DNA of 64,000 nucleotides from assembly GCF_963576675.1 (NCBI RefSeq), contig NC_088917.1:10196001-10260000 (forward strand), in the 5' to 3' direction. Numbering within the stretch: the first letter of the stretch is position 1; the number at the start of each line of letters is the position of its first letter. Positions 11,233 to 23,100 of this stretch are shown piece after piece. Origin of the DNA: Euphorbia lathyris (Eukaryota; Streptophyta; Magnoliopsida; Malpighiales; Euphorbiaceae). The notes beneath the pieces were generated by a model. That model did no database searches and was not told where the DNA came from. It saw only the letters and a program-made list of their open reading frames with translations. The position numbers and the translations under genes are program-made.

Positions 11233-11448
11233 AATCTTTGAAGCAAGTAGGGGGGCCAGCTGTCCTTGGGGAGTATGCTCAGCATCAGCCAATTGGTCAT
11301 GGCAGGAGCTTTAGGTAGTGCGCAGACCAGAGAGCAGTCAAATCAAAATAGTTTACATAGTCAGTCTGTATTAGATAGTGGTCCCCTAAAGCTTCATTTT
11401 GCCAAAATGTCAAGGAGTCAACTGTATGATATAATATCTGAGGTGAAG
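11233..11448 (+). pseudogene. Captured exon resembling cleavage stimulation factor CstF64
   Basis: The fragment begins after an AG acceptor and ends at an AAG|GTATG donor. It encodes SLKQVGGPAVLGEY and then, in another frame, VMAGALG, SNQNSLHSQSVL and KMSRSQLYDIISEVK. The last phrase resembles the start of the hinge region of plant CstF64, which binds CstF77 in mRNA 3'-end processing. The frame changes near 11305 (QHQPIG to VMAGALG), so a deletion or frameshift has broken it. There is no RNA-recognition motif. Identification rests on my memory of the family and needs an alignment. Confidence 0.55.
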
Positions 11449-11654
11449 GTATGTCTTTGTATGAATTCAATGCTTAATCTGTTTTCATGGATTGATGTTG
11501 ATTGGTGATACAATGTATTATTTATCTTCTTTGAAAAGGAAATGACCAAGCCTGCCAGATATTGCTTGTAAGATCACAGTTGCCAAAAGCTCTTTTTTAG
11601 GTATTTCGTTCTTAGGAATTGAAAATAATAATAATAATGATGTTGAAAATGCAG

Positions 11655-11814
11655 ATGTCCACTGTATTGACCCTTCCACTTCTACACGTATGTTGGCCAC
11701 TGCTAGAAACAAGCGCAAGAACAAAGAAGATGATGATGATGATGAAGAGGATGAAAATGTGGAGCTTGAGCTCGCAAAGTTCCCATCTAGTGGTCATAAA
11801 ATGGCCATGATGAA
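11655..11814 (+). pseudogene. Captured exon of unknown origin with an acidic stretch
   Basis: The segment lies between a gcag acceptor and a gtaagt donor. One frame reads STSTRMLATARNKRKNKE, then a run of Asp/Glu, then VELELAKFPSSGHKMAMMK. I do not recognise the parent gene. It sits downstream of the CstF64-like exon in the same orientation and may derive from a different locus. Confidence 0.4.
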
Positions 11815-12479
11815 GTAAGTAATGTAAGTTATTGCATTTGTTCATACATTTATGAGCCTCTTCTAATTGTTCTTACCTTTCTTATTCTATAATGCCTCAT
11901 TGAGTAATTTTACTGATAAGGTTATGATGAAGTTAATTAGTTCTTCATGTAAGTGGAATTTCCAACAAAGAAGCATACATTTGTATCATTTGTGAGACTC
12001 TAAATGTTTTTTGAAAGGAATCATTGTTTACTGGAATATTTTATAAATAAGAGAGTAAGTTTTGATTTTTTCGATTGTGGACATCAGTTAGAATGTTTTT
12101 TTCTTATTTTCTTTTTTGTATTTTCATTAAGGTTTTTCTTTGCTGTTTGTTTGGAGGTTCTGAAATTAGAGGCCGTGGGTGTGCAGAATACTGTATAACT
12201 AGGCTCAATATGCATCACTTGCATGGTATGGCTTGTTGGATTGTGGATATTGCAGATGCATGGTTATATTATATTATATATTTTCTTTGGTTTTGCTCCA
12301 GCCCTTCTAAATTGCTCTCATCTCTGTTGCTACTAGAATGGGACAAAATAATTTATCACGAAGCTTGTTTCTGACTAGAATGATGCAAAGTTGGAGTCTG
12401 ATGTTGGTGAGATAATAATTTCCTCACTTATTCTTTCTTGTTTCTCTTCAACCACCACTCTGCACTAACTTTTCGAGCC

Positions 12480-12691
12480 ACCACAAACCACCGCCCATAA
12501 TCATGGAGCATCATTTCTCTTCTCTTGCTTTCAGTCTTTGTGGTGACTGCGCCCTTTGGGCGTCGACGGCCACCTCCTCCATCAACAAAGTGGCTAGACT
12601 TCGAGCTTCTCCTCTGTCAATGGTGAAAGGTGGTTCAGTGGCGTATCCCTGGTTGGCAGTCCAATGACGGCAAAGAAAATTACTATAGTGA
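12480..12691 (+). pseudogene. Possible captured exon, unidentified
   Basis: Locally GC-richer than its surroundings, with a donor-like GAACAG|GTAG at its end. No frame is recognisable as a known protein. It stands out from the AT-rich sequence on both sides inside the CACTA element. Confidence 0.3.
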
Positions 12692-14659
12692 ACAGGTAGT
12701 TTTCTTTATATTTTTTTTTTCAATTTCTGAAATTAATTGCAAACCCTTTGTCGATTGTTCCGTAATCGAACTAAATTTTACGCTTCAATCGACCTGTATT
12801 TGTTTTAATTTATTTTACCTAACTTGTGTGTTTGTACTTGATAAATCTCTATATACGTATTCTCTTTGTAGCTTAATGTTTTATAGAAACCACACTTAGC
12901 TCTGCTTCTTTTATGAATTAGCTAGATATTTGCACAATAATTGTATTATATTTTGAGTCTTTCAAACTATTAATACTTCCTCTAATGACATGCATCTTTT
13001 TTTTCCAACTCCTTGAAATTGCTCCTTTATCATATGATCTATTGGAATCCATGAAAGGGATTTTTAATGATTATGCAGTTTCTATTCCTTTTACCTAATA
13101 CTAATTATGCATTTGCATGGACAAGCTTCTGAATGGAAATAGAGTATCAATTTTTTTACCTAATAATCTTTGAAATTGTCAAGTTTAATTGAATCCAAGT
13201 AAATTACAATGAACTTTCAGGTTTAATACATAAGTCATATGGTAGTTTGAGCAGTGTGGGACTCCTTTAAGTGGATATTCTTAACCTTTTTTTGACATAT
13301 AACCTGCTTGCATGTCAATTTCAGTCACTTCAGCAACCTCTTAAGCAGTCAAATTCCAGAGGAGCTATCCCAACTATCAATTGTGAGTTCATATAAATGA
13401 TATAACCATTTTTAATGAGAATTTCGCAATGGTTTGCTAAATATGAACTCCATTTTCTTGCAGCTAAGTGATATAGAGCATACTGTAGTTTGAATGTATA
13501 TAATTTATATGTATAAAGTATGTTCTTTGTTAATGTCATAATTAGTCTTTTCTATCTTACAATGGTTCCGTGTTTAATTTGTTAAATTGTCACAAATTAT
13601 AATTATTATAATATAAAGTTGTATCTGATTCATTGGGAAGCATCATTACATCTTGCTATAGATAGATAGCTTGTTGACATGATATTATGTTTATTTGCTG
13701 CTGCATGAATTGGTTATTGTTTATTCCAAGGGTTTTCTTTTACCATAACGAGTCAGTGCCGGGTGTTTTTCAGTTGTGGAGACCACACATAGCTACAGTA
13801 TTCTTCATCAGATAACATCCTTTTCATAGCTATGAGCTCTACAAAGTTATCTCCTTGTGAAAGTTAACAGTTCTTTAAGGTAAGTATGTGCACGCATGCT
13901 GAATTTCAAGCTCTTTAGATTTGACCATATATGCATTGTTAGGTTCTGTGCTTATGTCTTTTTGGTAATAGGTGCTTGTGAGTTTGTGAGGTGGTTTATA
14001 TAGTGAACTGACGTACGATTTTAGCTATTGTGAAGTTTGTGAAAAAATTTCATGTAGTTCTACACCATTGGATGCCCGTAAGATTAGAAAAGGAATTAAT
14101 CCTTCTACATTGTTTTTATTTTATTGAAATCTTTATTAATTAAATAGTCCAAAAATTGGTTGAATGTTTTTCCAAGACTAATTGACTCTTCTACGAGTAC
14201 AGGAACATGTTTTCCTTGAATCTAATAGAGATTTACAAATAAAGGTAATGGTTTAGGTTTATTTTCCAGTGACTTGTTAGGTTCAAGGATACAACAGTTT
14301 GTTTCTTTAGGCTTTGCATTTAGTCGTGAACAAAATTTGCACTAATCATCTAGGTTCCGATTTTTCAAGGCTTGAACGTTCTAGAGAAAATTCCATTACT
14401 TGTAGTTTCTAATGGCTATATACACTAATGGTTGTGATTTATTTGTGGTTATAAATATTTTTTGTACCAGGATTTCACTGCTATACTTGATTTTTTAGTT
14501 ATGTTAGATTTGAGTGTTTTTTTTGTGTTGTATTTGTGTCACTTACCTCACTAATTGGCATACTAGCTTCTTATAATATGTTATAATATGTTATCTATAT
14601 TATGTGTTGGTGCTCTCTTCAATCCAAATATTTTTTTTTTCGGTTGATCACTGTTAGTT
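12692..14659. other. AT-rich interior of the CACTA element
   Basis: Intron-like T-rich sequence without a recognisable exon or transposase. A few splice-like signals occur, but I cannot support a gene here. Confidence 0.45.
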
Positions 14660-15060
14660 TCTTTATTTGAGGACAAATAATTGTCCCCTAATGAAGGGAC
14701 AAAAGTCGTCCCCTTTACATGGGGACGACAATTGACCCTTTGTTTAGAGACAAAAAATCGTCCTCTAAGAATAGGGACTACAGTCGTTCCCTTTGCATGG
14801 AGACGATAATTGTCCTCTTCTTTGGAGATAGAAAAACCGTCCCCTAAGAATAGGGACAAAATTCGACTCCTTTATATGGGGACAACAATCGTCCCTTAAA
14901 ATGGGAACGATATTTGTCCTTATGTTTAGGGACGACTAAATTTTTTTGTCCCCTATAGAATCGGGTACGCTCGCATAGGAGACGAAACCAGAGGACGGAA
15001 AAAATTGTCCCCTAAAGAAATAGGGGACAATTTTCTTTATTTTCGGGGACAATTTTAATC
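14660..15060. repeat. CACTA subterminal repeats
   Basis: More than ten short units alternate GGGGACRA and TCGTCCCC/TTGTCCCC in both orientations, ending just before the terminal inverted repeat. Subterminal repeats of this kind are transposase (TNPA-type) binding sites in characterised CACTA elements. Here that role is inferred. Confidence 0.8.
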
Positions 15061-15371
15061 ATCCCCAATATCCATTTTTTTTTGTAGTGATAGTTGACTT
15101 TAAGAACCTATCACACATCTATAGTTGGCTTTAAAACCCTATCACATAGCAATAGTTGGCTTATTCAAACTTCCTGTGCACAAAATCGTTGATTTGTCGT
15201 TTTTGAAAGATGAAGTGCACAAAATTATTGACATGTCATATTTGATAAATGAAGTGGCATATAAAACGAATTCATGCATTTTTTTTCTATAGCACGCATA
15301 TGCCACTTCATCTGTCAAAAGATGACAGAACAACAATTTTATGTGCAAGAAGTCTGAATGAATGACGTGAG

Positions 15372-16248
15372 ATTTGAACCCCATCCTTTTATTTTTCATT
15401 AATTGAGTGATACCACTAAGCTACTTATTCTTATTAATTAAGGTTCAATTTGTTCAATTTTTAGATAGATGATTTACTAAAATTTATAGTTTGTTAAATT
15501 TGTAATATTTTTTATTTTATTTATTGATTCTTAACGGATAAGGATATCCGCGAATTAAATGGGAAGGGTATAAGATGCAAAAAGTATACCTGTTAGGATA
15601 ATGGGACGGGTACGGGTAATTAAAAAATAAAAAGGGTAAGGGTTTGGGAATGACATTACCCGTGAGTAGGGGTGAGCATCGGTTCGGTTCGGTTACTAAC
15701 CGAACCGAACTTTTGGTTAACCGAACCGAATTTTGTGATATTTTCATAACCAAACCAAACCGAATAAGATTGGTAACCGAATTTTATTTAACCGAAAATT
15801 TTTGGTTCGGTTCGGTTACCGACCGAATAACCGAAAACTCATAATGTTTAATTTTTGCATGTTTTTATTTAATTAGTTTTCAAATAATGCTCTTATATAA
15901 AAGTTACAATTGAAGAAATTAAAGACTAATGAACCAAAATTCATATATATAAAGATAAAAGTATATTTTTTAGGGGTTGGATTTTATATTTTATAAGTTA
16001 TTTATATATGTAAAAATAAAATTATATTTTTTATATTTATATAATAAGTTCGGTTCGGTTATCGGTTACACCGATATATTTTTTCAGTAACCGAACCGAT
16101 AACCGATTACCAAACTAAGTCAAAATTAAAACCGAACCGAACCAGAATGTTAAAATAACCGAACCAAACTAAAATTTTGGTTCGGTTATCGGTTACCGGT
16201 TGTTTTGCTCACCCCTACCTGTAAGTACCCTACCCGTCGCCATCCCTA
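15372..16248 (-). mobile_element. TAGGGATG-type hAT MITE copy, interrupted by another MITE
   Basis: Segments 15372-15664 and 16218-16248 together are an inverted, diverged copy of the element at 16619-17160 and end in GCCATCCCTA at 16248. The left terminus is not recognisable. On the minus strand the outer part carries tRNA-like control boxes: TAGCTTAGTGG (box A-like) and GGTTCAAATCT (box B-like), as in tRNA-derived SINEs. A second MITE (15667-16217) is inserted in it. Confidence 0.6.
15667..16217. mobile_element. hAT-type MITE (TAGGGGTGAGCA ends) rich in GGTTCGGTT
   Basis: Terminal inverted repeats are TAGGGGTGAGCA and TGCTCACCCCTA. Flanking 8-bp sequences CCCGTGAG and CCTGTAAG match at six of eight positions, as an aged hAT target duplication would. 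The subterminal arms repeat GGTTCGGTT/AACCGAACC. No coding capacity. Confidence 0.75.
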
Positions 16249-16618
16249 TCCATGCATTTTAAAAACATTTTGAATGCATGCGAAAGTTAGGATAAACCTT
16301 TACTTACATCGCTTTAGAGTCTAACAGTCGATTAGTCACGAGTTTAAATCTTATGTTGTGGTATGTTTGATTTGACTCCTTAACTTCCCTCATTTTGTCC
16401 ATGTCTGATTTTGCCTACCTTGGTTTAATTATGCATAACTTTTCTAGTTTAAGCCTCTCATGATCTAATTTTTTCCTATCTGGATCTAATTGGTGCCTGG
16501 GATCTGATTTTTTTCCTGCCAAATTTCACTTGCCTTATCTTTTCCTGCTTTGTCTTGTCTTGCCTTTATACCCGATTTTTCTAACATTGGTAAATATACT
16601 TCAGTTGGATGTCTTGAG
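16249..16618. other. Spacer between MITEs
   Basis: About 370 bp of T-rich sequence. No gene or repeat end recognised. Confidence 0.45.
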
Positions 16619-17160
16619 TAGGGATGACAACGAATAGCGTACCCGTAGGTAATGTCAATCCCAAACTCTTATTTTTTAATTACTCGTATCCGTCTCATTA
16701 TCCTAACAGGTATACTTTTTGCATCTCATGCCCGTCTCATTTAATTTGCGGATACCCGCATGTACCCTTACCCGTTAAGAATCAATAAATAAAACAAAAA
16801 ATATTACAAATTTAACAAAGTATGAATTTAATAAATCATCTATCTAAAAATTGAACAAATTGAACTTTAATTAATAAGAATAAAGTAGTTTAGTAGTACC
16901 ACTCAATGGTTGAAAAACAAAATATTAGGGTTCAAATCTCACGTCTTACATCTAAAAAACAATGATATTTATTAATATATAAAAAAATTATGACGGATAA
17001 CAGGTACCCTAGGGATATCCCCATATCCGTCCCATTACCCTAACGGGTAATGGTTTTGATCCCATACCCGTCTCATACCCTTTTATACAGGGTACGAGTA
17101 GTCCCATTAGGGTCGGGTAGTGCCAGATACCCACGAATATAGTACCCGTTGGCATCCCTA
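16619..17160. mobile_element. hAT-type MITE (TAGGGATG ends) with tRNA-like boxes
   Basis: A 542-bp element with ends TAGGGATGACAACG and GTTGGCATCCCTA. Flanking octamers GTCTTGAG and GTCTTGAT differ only at the last base. The internal plus-strand sequence around 16886-16940 contains TAGTTTAGTAGT and GGTTCAAATCT, resembling the A and B boxes of a tRNA-derived polymerase III promoter. Non-coding. Confidence 0.75.
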
Positions 17161-17690
17161 GTCTTGATAGAAATAATCTATCTACTTCCTCTTTGCTCAC
17201 AAGGTTCAATGAAAGATTTTTAAACGAAGGTAGGCTTGAAGATCAAAACCCCCAAATGAAGCTTTATATGAAGATGGAATGCTTTTTTTTAATGGCTACT
17301 AGATTTATTAGTAGTTGATTTTTTAATTTTCAGGTTAAGTAATTCATTTTTCTAAGACAGTTGAGTTGAATGATAATATGCATAGCTCGGTACACTTTAG
17401 CTTAAATCTACGAGCTTTTAAACCTATGGAGCAATTTTTTTAAATAACATTAACGTTTAACCTTTGCTCCAATTTTTTTTCAATGTGTGGATTCATATGA
17501 TTGGTTTGTAACTCTAAAATTTGCATAAAATGATTTTCCAGATCACACATTTTTACGTGTGCATTAAAATGATGAAGGGAATTAGGATTAGTCGTTTTAA
17601 CTTCTTTAATATAATAATCTTGTTTTTTTATCTGTTAGTTAACCAAGTTTGAGATTTTATCATTTTCTTTGATTTATACTCTGAATCAGT
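17161..17690. other. Intergenic, nothing recognised
   Basis: AT-rich sequence between the MITE cluster and the first GDSL duplication unit. No coding, RNA or transposon signal that I can support. Confidence 0.45.
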
Positions 17691-18624
17691 TTATATATTA
17701 ACCCATTATTGGCATGTACCATTGATCTTAAGAATTTGTAAGCAAGTTATTTTTTTAGTTCGAAAATATGTCTACAGTAATCCTAGTTTGGTTCAACGGT
17801 TCAAAACAATTTGGACCCAAATACATACAAAGGGAGATAAAAGGATGTTTTGAAAAGTTTCTCACAAAATTACAAGCCAGCACCCAAATTTCTCCATAAG
17901 AAATATATATATTGATGTGCACTGAAGTAAAAAACAAGGAAGAAAAGTGAAAGAAAATAATTAGATGTAGAATTTTCTTTTACTGCAGTTATTAAAAAGG
18001 TTAAGTGTTTTTTTATTTGCTTACTAGTTTATTTTCTTTATGACATGTATTATTTTACTTTATCGCGAGATTTACGAGGCTTCGATTTTTTTGTTAGATG
18101 TTATCGTTTTAATAGAATAACAGAAAATAAAGTTGTTACATAATTAGTTAGGATATTTTATATATTAACCCATTATTGGCATGTACCATTGATCTTAAGA
18201 ATTTGTAAGCAAGTTATTTTTTTAGTTCGAAAATATGTCTACAGTAATCCTAGTTTGGTTCAACGGTTCAAAACAATTTGGACCCAAATACATACAAAGG
18301 GAGATAAAAGGATGTTTTGAAAAGTTTCTCACAAAATTACAAGCCAGCACCCAAATTTCTCCATAAGAAATATATATATTGATGTGCACTGAAGTAAAAA
18401 ACAAGGAAGAAAAGTGAAAGAAAATAATTAGATGTAGAATTTTCTTTTACTGCAGTTATTAAAAAGGTTAAGTGTTTTTTTATTTGCTTACTAGTTTATT
18501 TTCTTTATGACATGTATTATTTTACTTTATCGCGAGATTTACGAGGCTTCGATTTTTTTGTTAGATGTTATCGTTTTAATAGAATAACAGAAAATAAAGT
18601 TGTTACATAATTAGTTAGGATATT
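17691..18624. repeat. Exact 467-bp tandem duplication
   Basis: 17691-18157 is repeated directly as 18158-18624, and by eye the two copies are identical throughout. The unit is the 3' flank of the GDSL gene; a diverged single copy lies at about 40430-40810. The short string TTATATA occurs at the junctions. A very recent duplication or an assembly artefact could explain the identity. Confidence 0.93.
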
Positions 18625-19608
18625 TTATATTCATAACGCACTACTTACGACATAATAAACAGAATACACTATAAATATAAAAAGCTTAATTAATATCATT
18701 GTTTAACTTCAACTCAACTAACTTTTACAATTGATTAAACTGATAACTATTGCACACAAGGATGAGTTGAGGGTTCCATAAATAGATCAACTTTTATGGG
18801 AAGTTGTGTTAGAAATCAGGTGGTGGATATTAAAAGGATAAGCATGAGATGGAACAGAAGCATTGTATGCAATATTGGCCAAAATTATATTAGCAGCCTC
18901 AGTCGGACGATACCCATCCCAGTAAAAGTAATCCTTTCTATTATTGCAACTCTTTCCCATACTATAACACATCCCATCCAAGTCTGTTTCACAACATGCT
19001 TTTCCAATGTTCTTGAAACCTGCATATGGATATGTATAAATAAATACTTCACTAATGGAAATGATCAGCAAACATATTTCAATTTATTGATTCCATGTAT
19101 CATTCTAGGAGTATTGTAGAATTTCTCAGAAAAGTAAGAATATATACCTTGATAAGCTTGAGAAGTTTCGATATAGGTGAATTGTGCATTTTTTGTGTAA
19201 TTGTTAAGATTAAAAACCATGGTTCGGAGCTTGCTATTATATAGTTGAATATCTTTGTTAATTACAGATATACACTTATGCTCATCTTGATTACTTCCAT
19301 TGCCATACATTCTAATAGCAGCAGGACTGCAACCTAAAGAAGGAAGTCCAAACACCACAACTTTCTTTGCTCCAAAATTGTGCAAATTATGTAAATTATA
19401 TAAATAATTAAGAAAAGATAACCTATAATGGGTAACTAAATAATAATCAATGAATTTATTACTTACAAGTAAGTGAGTGAAAAAGAAATGATCAACAAGG
19501 TACTGTGCAAATCGATCAGGTGATTGTCTTGGAGTTGGGTCTGAGCCATCATTATTAGGAATATAATTGTTGAAGACATCATTACAGCCAATTTCAACTG
19601 AGTATAAA

Positions 19609-20121
19609 TGATACAGATTGAAAGCGATAAATGGAGGTTTTAATCGTAAACCAACAAAGATCTTCTTCTCTAGCTAGACTAGAAGGAGTGAATCCCAATA
19701 AACAAAGGTATAAAACCTTAATCTCAAAGAGAAATGATAGTTGATTGATAAAAAGTTGCCATATCCTTACAAAATGAGGGTTTAAATACAACCTCTAAAA
19801 GATAAGTAAAGGACAGGGACTACCCTTACTAGGGTTACAATACAGTTAGAAAGAAGAGGGTAAGATAGGTAATGCGCCCAGACAACAGGTACAGAGGTGC
19901 AGGTACGGAGCGTCAGAGGTTGTTGGTGAATTCCTTCGGCAGGAAGTAAACTTGAGATCCGCCCAGTGTAGTTGTTGGTACGCCTCATGGCGTACGCCTA
20001 GATCCGCCCCGCTCGCGTGTTAAGGGGATCCACCCTCCTAGATACAACCTCGGTGGGAACGCTGAGAGGAGATCAGCCAAGGCGCGTGTGATTGTTGATC
20101 CCAGTTAGGATGTCCGCATCA
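19609..20121 (-). repeat. 3' LTR of the Ty3 element
   Basis: 513 bp, starting TGATACAGATTG and ending GTCCGCATCA on the plus strand. The pol frame runs into it: its stop is at 20073, so the last 16 or so codons are encoded by the LTR. Confidence 0.95.
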
Positions 20122-23100
20122 TTCTCTCCTTCTTTAAAAGAATTCGGTACTGGCTGGTCTGTGTTGTTCTCCAAAGGGCCATCTGACTTCCACGGGCTAA
20201 GGTCACGAACATTGAACGCCGGTGAGACTTTACCAAGCCAGTTTGGCAAAGCTATGTGATAGGCATTGGCATTGACCTTCTTGGTGATCTTATATGGCCC
20301 GTACTTTCTCGGTCGAAGCTTGCTGCTTGTGGCGTTGGCGAGCCTCTCTTTTCCCAAGTGAACCATAACCTCATCTCCCACTTCGAACTGTAGGTCCCTA
20401 CGGTGCTCATCCGCCTTAGCCTTTAGTTTCTGGTTTCTCTCCTCAAGAGTCTCCTTCACCTCTTGGTGCATCTGGATATAGTCTTTGGCTAGCTGGTTTG
20501 CAGTCACGTTTCTTTTGGGAAGATGGGCTATATCAAGGACGTGATTCGGGGTCTTAGTGTATACCACCTCAAAGGGTGACTTCCCAGTTCCCGAGTGTAC
20601 AGATCCATTGTAGGCGAACTCAGCTTGTGCTAAAACCACGTCCCACATCCTGGGCTTATCCTTACATTTGCTGCGCAGTAAGTTTCCCAGAGTCCGATTG
20701 ACCACTTCTGTCTGTCCGTCTGTCTGAGGGTGGGCGGTGGTACTAAACTTCAGAGAAGTATCAAAAAGAGCCCACAAGGTCCGCCAGAAGTGACTCAAGA
20801 ACTTTGTGTCACGGTCTGAGACAATGCTCTTTGGTACACCATGTAATCTGACAACCTCTTTGAAGAATAGCTTGGCAGTCGCTGAGGCGTCGCTAGTCTT
20901 ACGACATGGTATGAAGTGTGCCATTTTCGAAAACCGGTCAACAACCACAAAGATGGAATCCATGCCTCTCTGAGTTCTGGGTAACCCTAGGACAAAATCC
21001 ATGGACAGATCCTCCCATATGGTTTCTGGTACAGGCAAGGGCAGCTGTAAGCCAGCATTTGTAGCGTGTCCCTTGGCGGTCTGGCAGATATAGCATCGTT
21101 CTACCAGGTACGCCACATCTCTTCTCATTTTGGGCCAGAAATAACGGGAACTCACTGCTGCATATGTCTTGTCTCGCCCAAAATGCCCCCCCAGGGATCC
21201 GCCATGTAGATCTCGGACCACCTTCTCGCGGATAGAAGTGCAGGGTAAACAAAGTTGGTTGCCCCTCATTAGATACTCATCCATTAAGTGATACGCCCCA
21301 TCCCCAGGTTGGCGCTGACACTTCTCCCAGATACTTCCAAAGTCAGGATCCGCCAGGTACTCTCCTCTGATGTGTTCGAAACAATCGGTCTCCAGGTTGA
21401 CTATTTTTATTAGTGCAATCCTCCGACTCAAAGCGTCCGCCACTATGTTCTGTTTTCCCGCCTTATGGATAAGCTTATAGGGGAACTTATCTATGAAGGC
21501 AGACCACCGGGCGTGCATGGCGCTTCGAAGTTGCTTCTGACTTCCCAGGTATTTGAGAGCTTAATGGTCAGTGTAGAGGATGAACTCTTTTCCCACCAAG
21601 TAATGTTCCCATACTTTCAATGCCCTCACTACAGCATAAAACTCTTGATCATACGTTGCCCACCTTTGCCGTGCCTCACAGAGCTTCTCACTAAAGTAGG
21701 CAATGGGCCTCTTTTCTTGCATCAAGACACCACCAATCCCAATTCCACTGGCATCACACTCAACTTCAAACAATTTGTCAAAATCGGGATACGCCAGCAC
21801 TGGCGCTGTACTCAGCCTTTCCTTGATCAAGGCGAAGCTCTCTTCTTGGGCGTCCGCCCACTCGAACCCCTTTCCTTTCTTCAAACATTCTGTTAACGGG
21901 GCCACTATGGAACTGAAGTTCTTAATGAATCGGCGATAGAACGTTGCTAGCCCATGAAAACTCCTGATATCCCCCACGTTCCTCGGGGTAGGCCATTCTC
22001 GGATGGCTCTTACCTTCTCCCCATCAACTTGGATTCCATTCCCACTAACCACGAATCCAAGGAAAACTAAGCTCTCCATGACAAAGTCACACTTCTTGGT
22101 GTTGGCGTATAATTGGTGTTTCCTTAACAGGTCAAACACGGTCTGCAAGTGCTCTTCATGTTCCGCCAAGGTCTGGCTGTGGATCAAAATATCGTCGAAA
22201 TACACAACTACGAACTTCTCAATTACTGGGCGAAGCACCTGATTCATCAGTCTCATAAAAGTACTAGGGGCGTTGGTCATCCCAAAGGGAATAACTAACC
22301 ATTCATATAATCCGTCTCTTGTCTTGAAGGCAGTCTTCCACTCATCCCTAGATCGGATTCGTATCTGATGATACCCACTCCTGAGATCAATCTTGGAGAA
22401 GACTCGAGATCCGCCAAGTTGGTCCAACATGTCATCCAACCTTGGAATCGGGAACTTATACTTGATGGTGATCTTATTAATAGCCCTACTGTCAACACAC
22501 ATCCGCCAAGACCCATCCTTCTTCGGTGTAAGTAAAGCTGGAACAGCGCAAGGACTCATACTCTCCCTAACGTATCCCATCTCGATGAGTTCCTCCACTT
22601 TTTGTCTCATGACATCATTCTCCTTTGGGCTCATTCGATAATGTGGGAGGCTTGGTAAACTAGCCCCGGGCACAAGATCGATATGATGTTGGATGTCCCT
22701 CAAAGGTGGTAACCCACTCGGCAGTTCGTCGGGGAACAGATCTTGATACTCGCCAAGTAGGCGGGTCACTTCACTCGGCATTTCCCTTTCGTCCCTTTGG
22801 GCGGATTCGTGATTCGCCTTAACCATTACCACGTATACCATTTGGCTCTCTTCACATTCGCTGACAAACGATTTATGTGTAGGACAGACTACCAAGGTAG
22901 ACTTCTCATCGGCCTTTGGCTCTCTCACCATTGGTGTAAGGACAAACTTCACCCCATTCTTCACAAATCTGTAAGTGTTCTCTCTTCCGGCGTGGGTGGC
23001 GTTGTTATCAAACTGCCAGGGTCGGCCCAACAATAGGTGGCATGCGTCCATATCGACCACATCACAACAGACTTCATCATGATAGTTACCAATCTCAATC

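Larger units (their letters stand above)
9065..15089. mobile_element. Non-autonomous CACTA transposon with captured gene fragments
   Basis: The element starts CACTACAAAAAAAA and ends with the complement TTTTTTTTGTAGTG. It is flanked by the 3-bp target duplication ATA (9062-9064 and 15090-15092), typical of CACTA. Total length is 6,025 bp. Subterminal regions are full of short GGGACAA/TTGTCCC repeats, densest at 14660-15060. No transposase reading frame is visible. The interior instead holds a PPR fragment (10319-10891), a CstF64-like exon (11233-11448), an acidic exon (11655-11814) and another exon-like piece near 12570-12691, all on the plus strand. This is the arrangement of a Pack-CACTA element, mobilised by a transposase supplied elsewhere. 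Confidence 0.9.

Noticed and set aside
15372..15425. tRNA gene
   Set aside because: Only box A- and B-like strings are present. No acceptor stem or anticodon arm folds, and the same segment recurs in a MITE copy.
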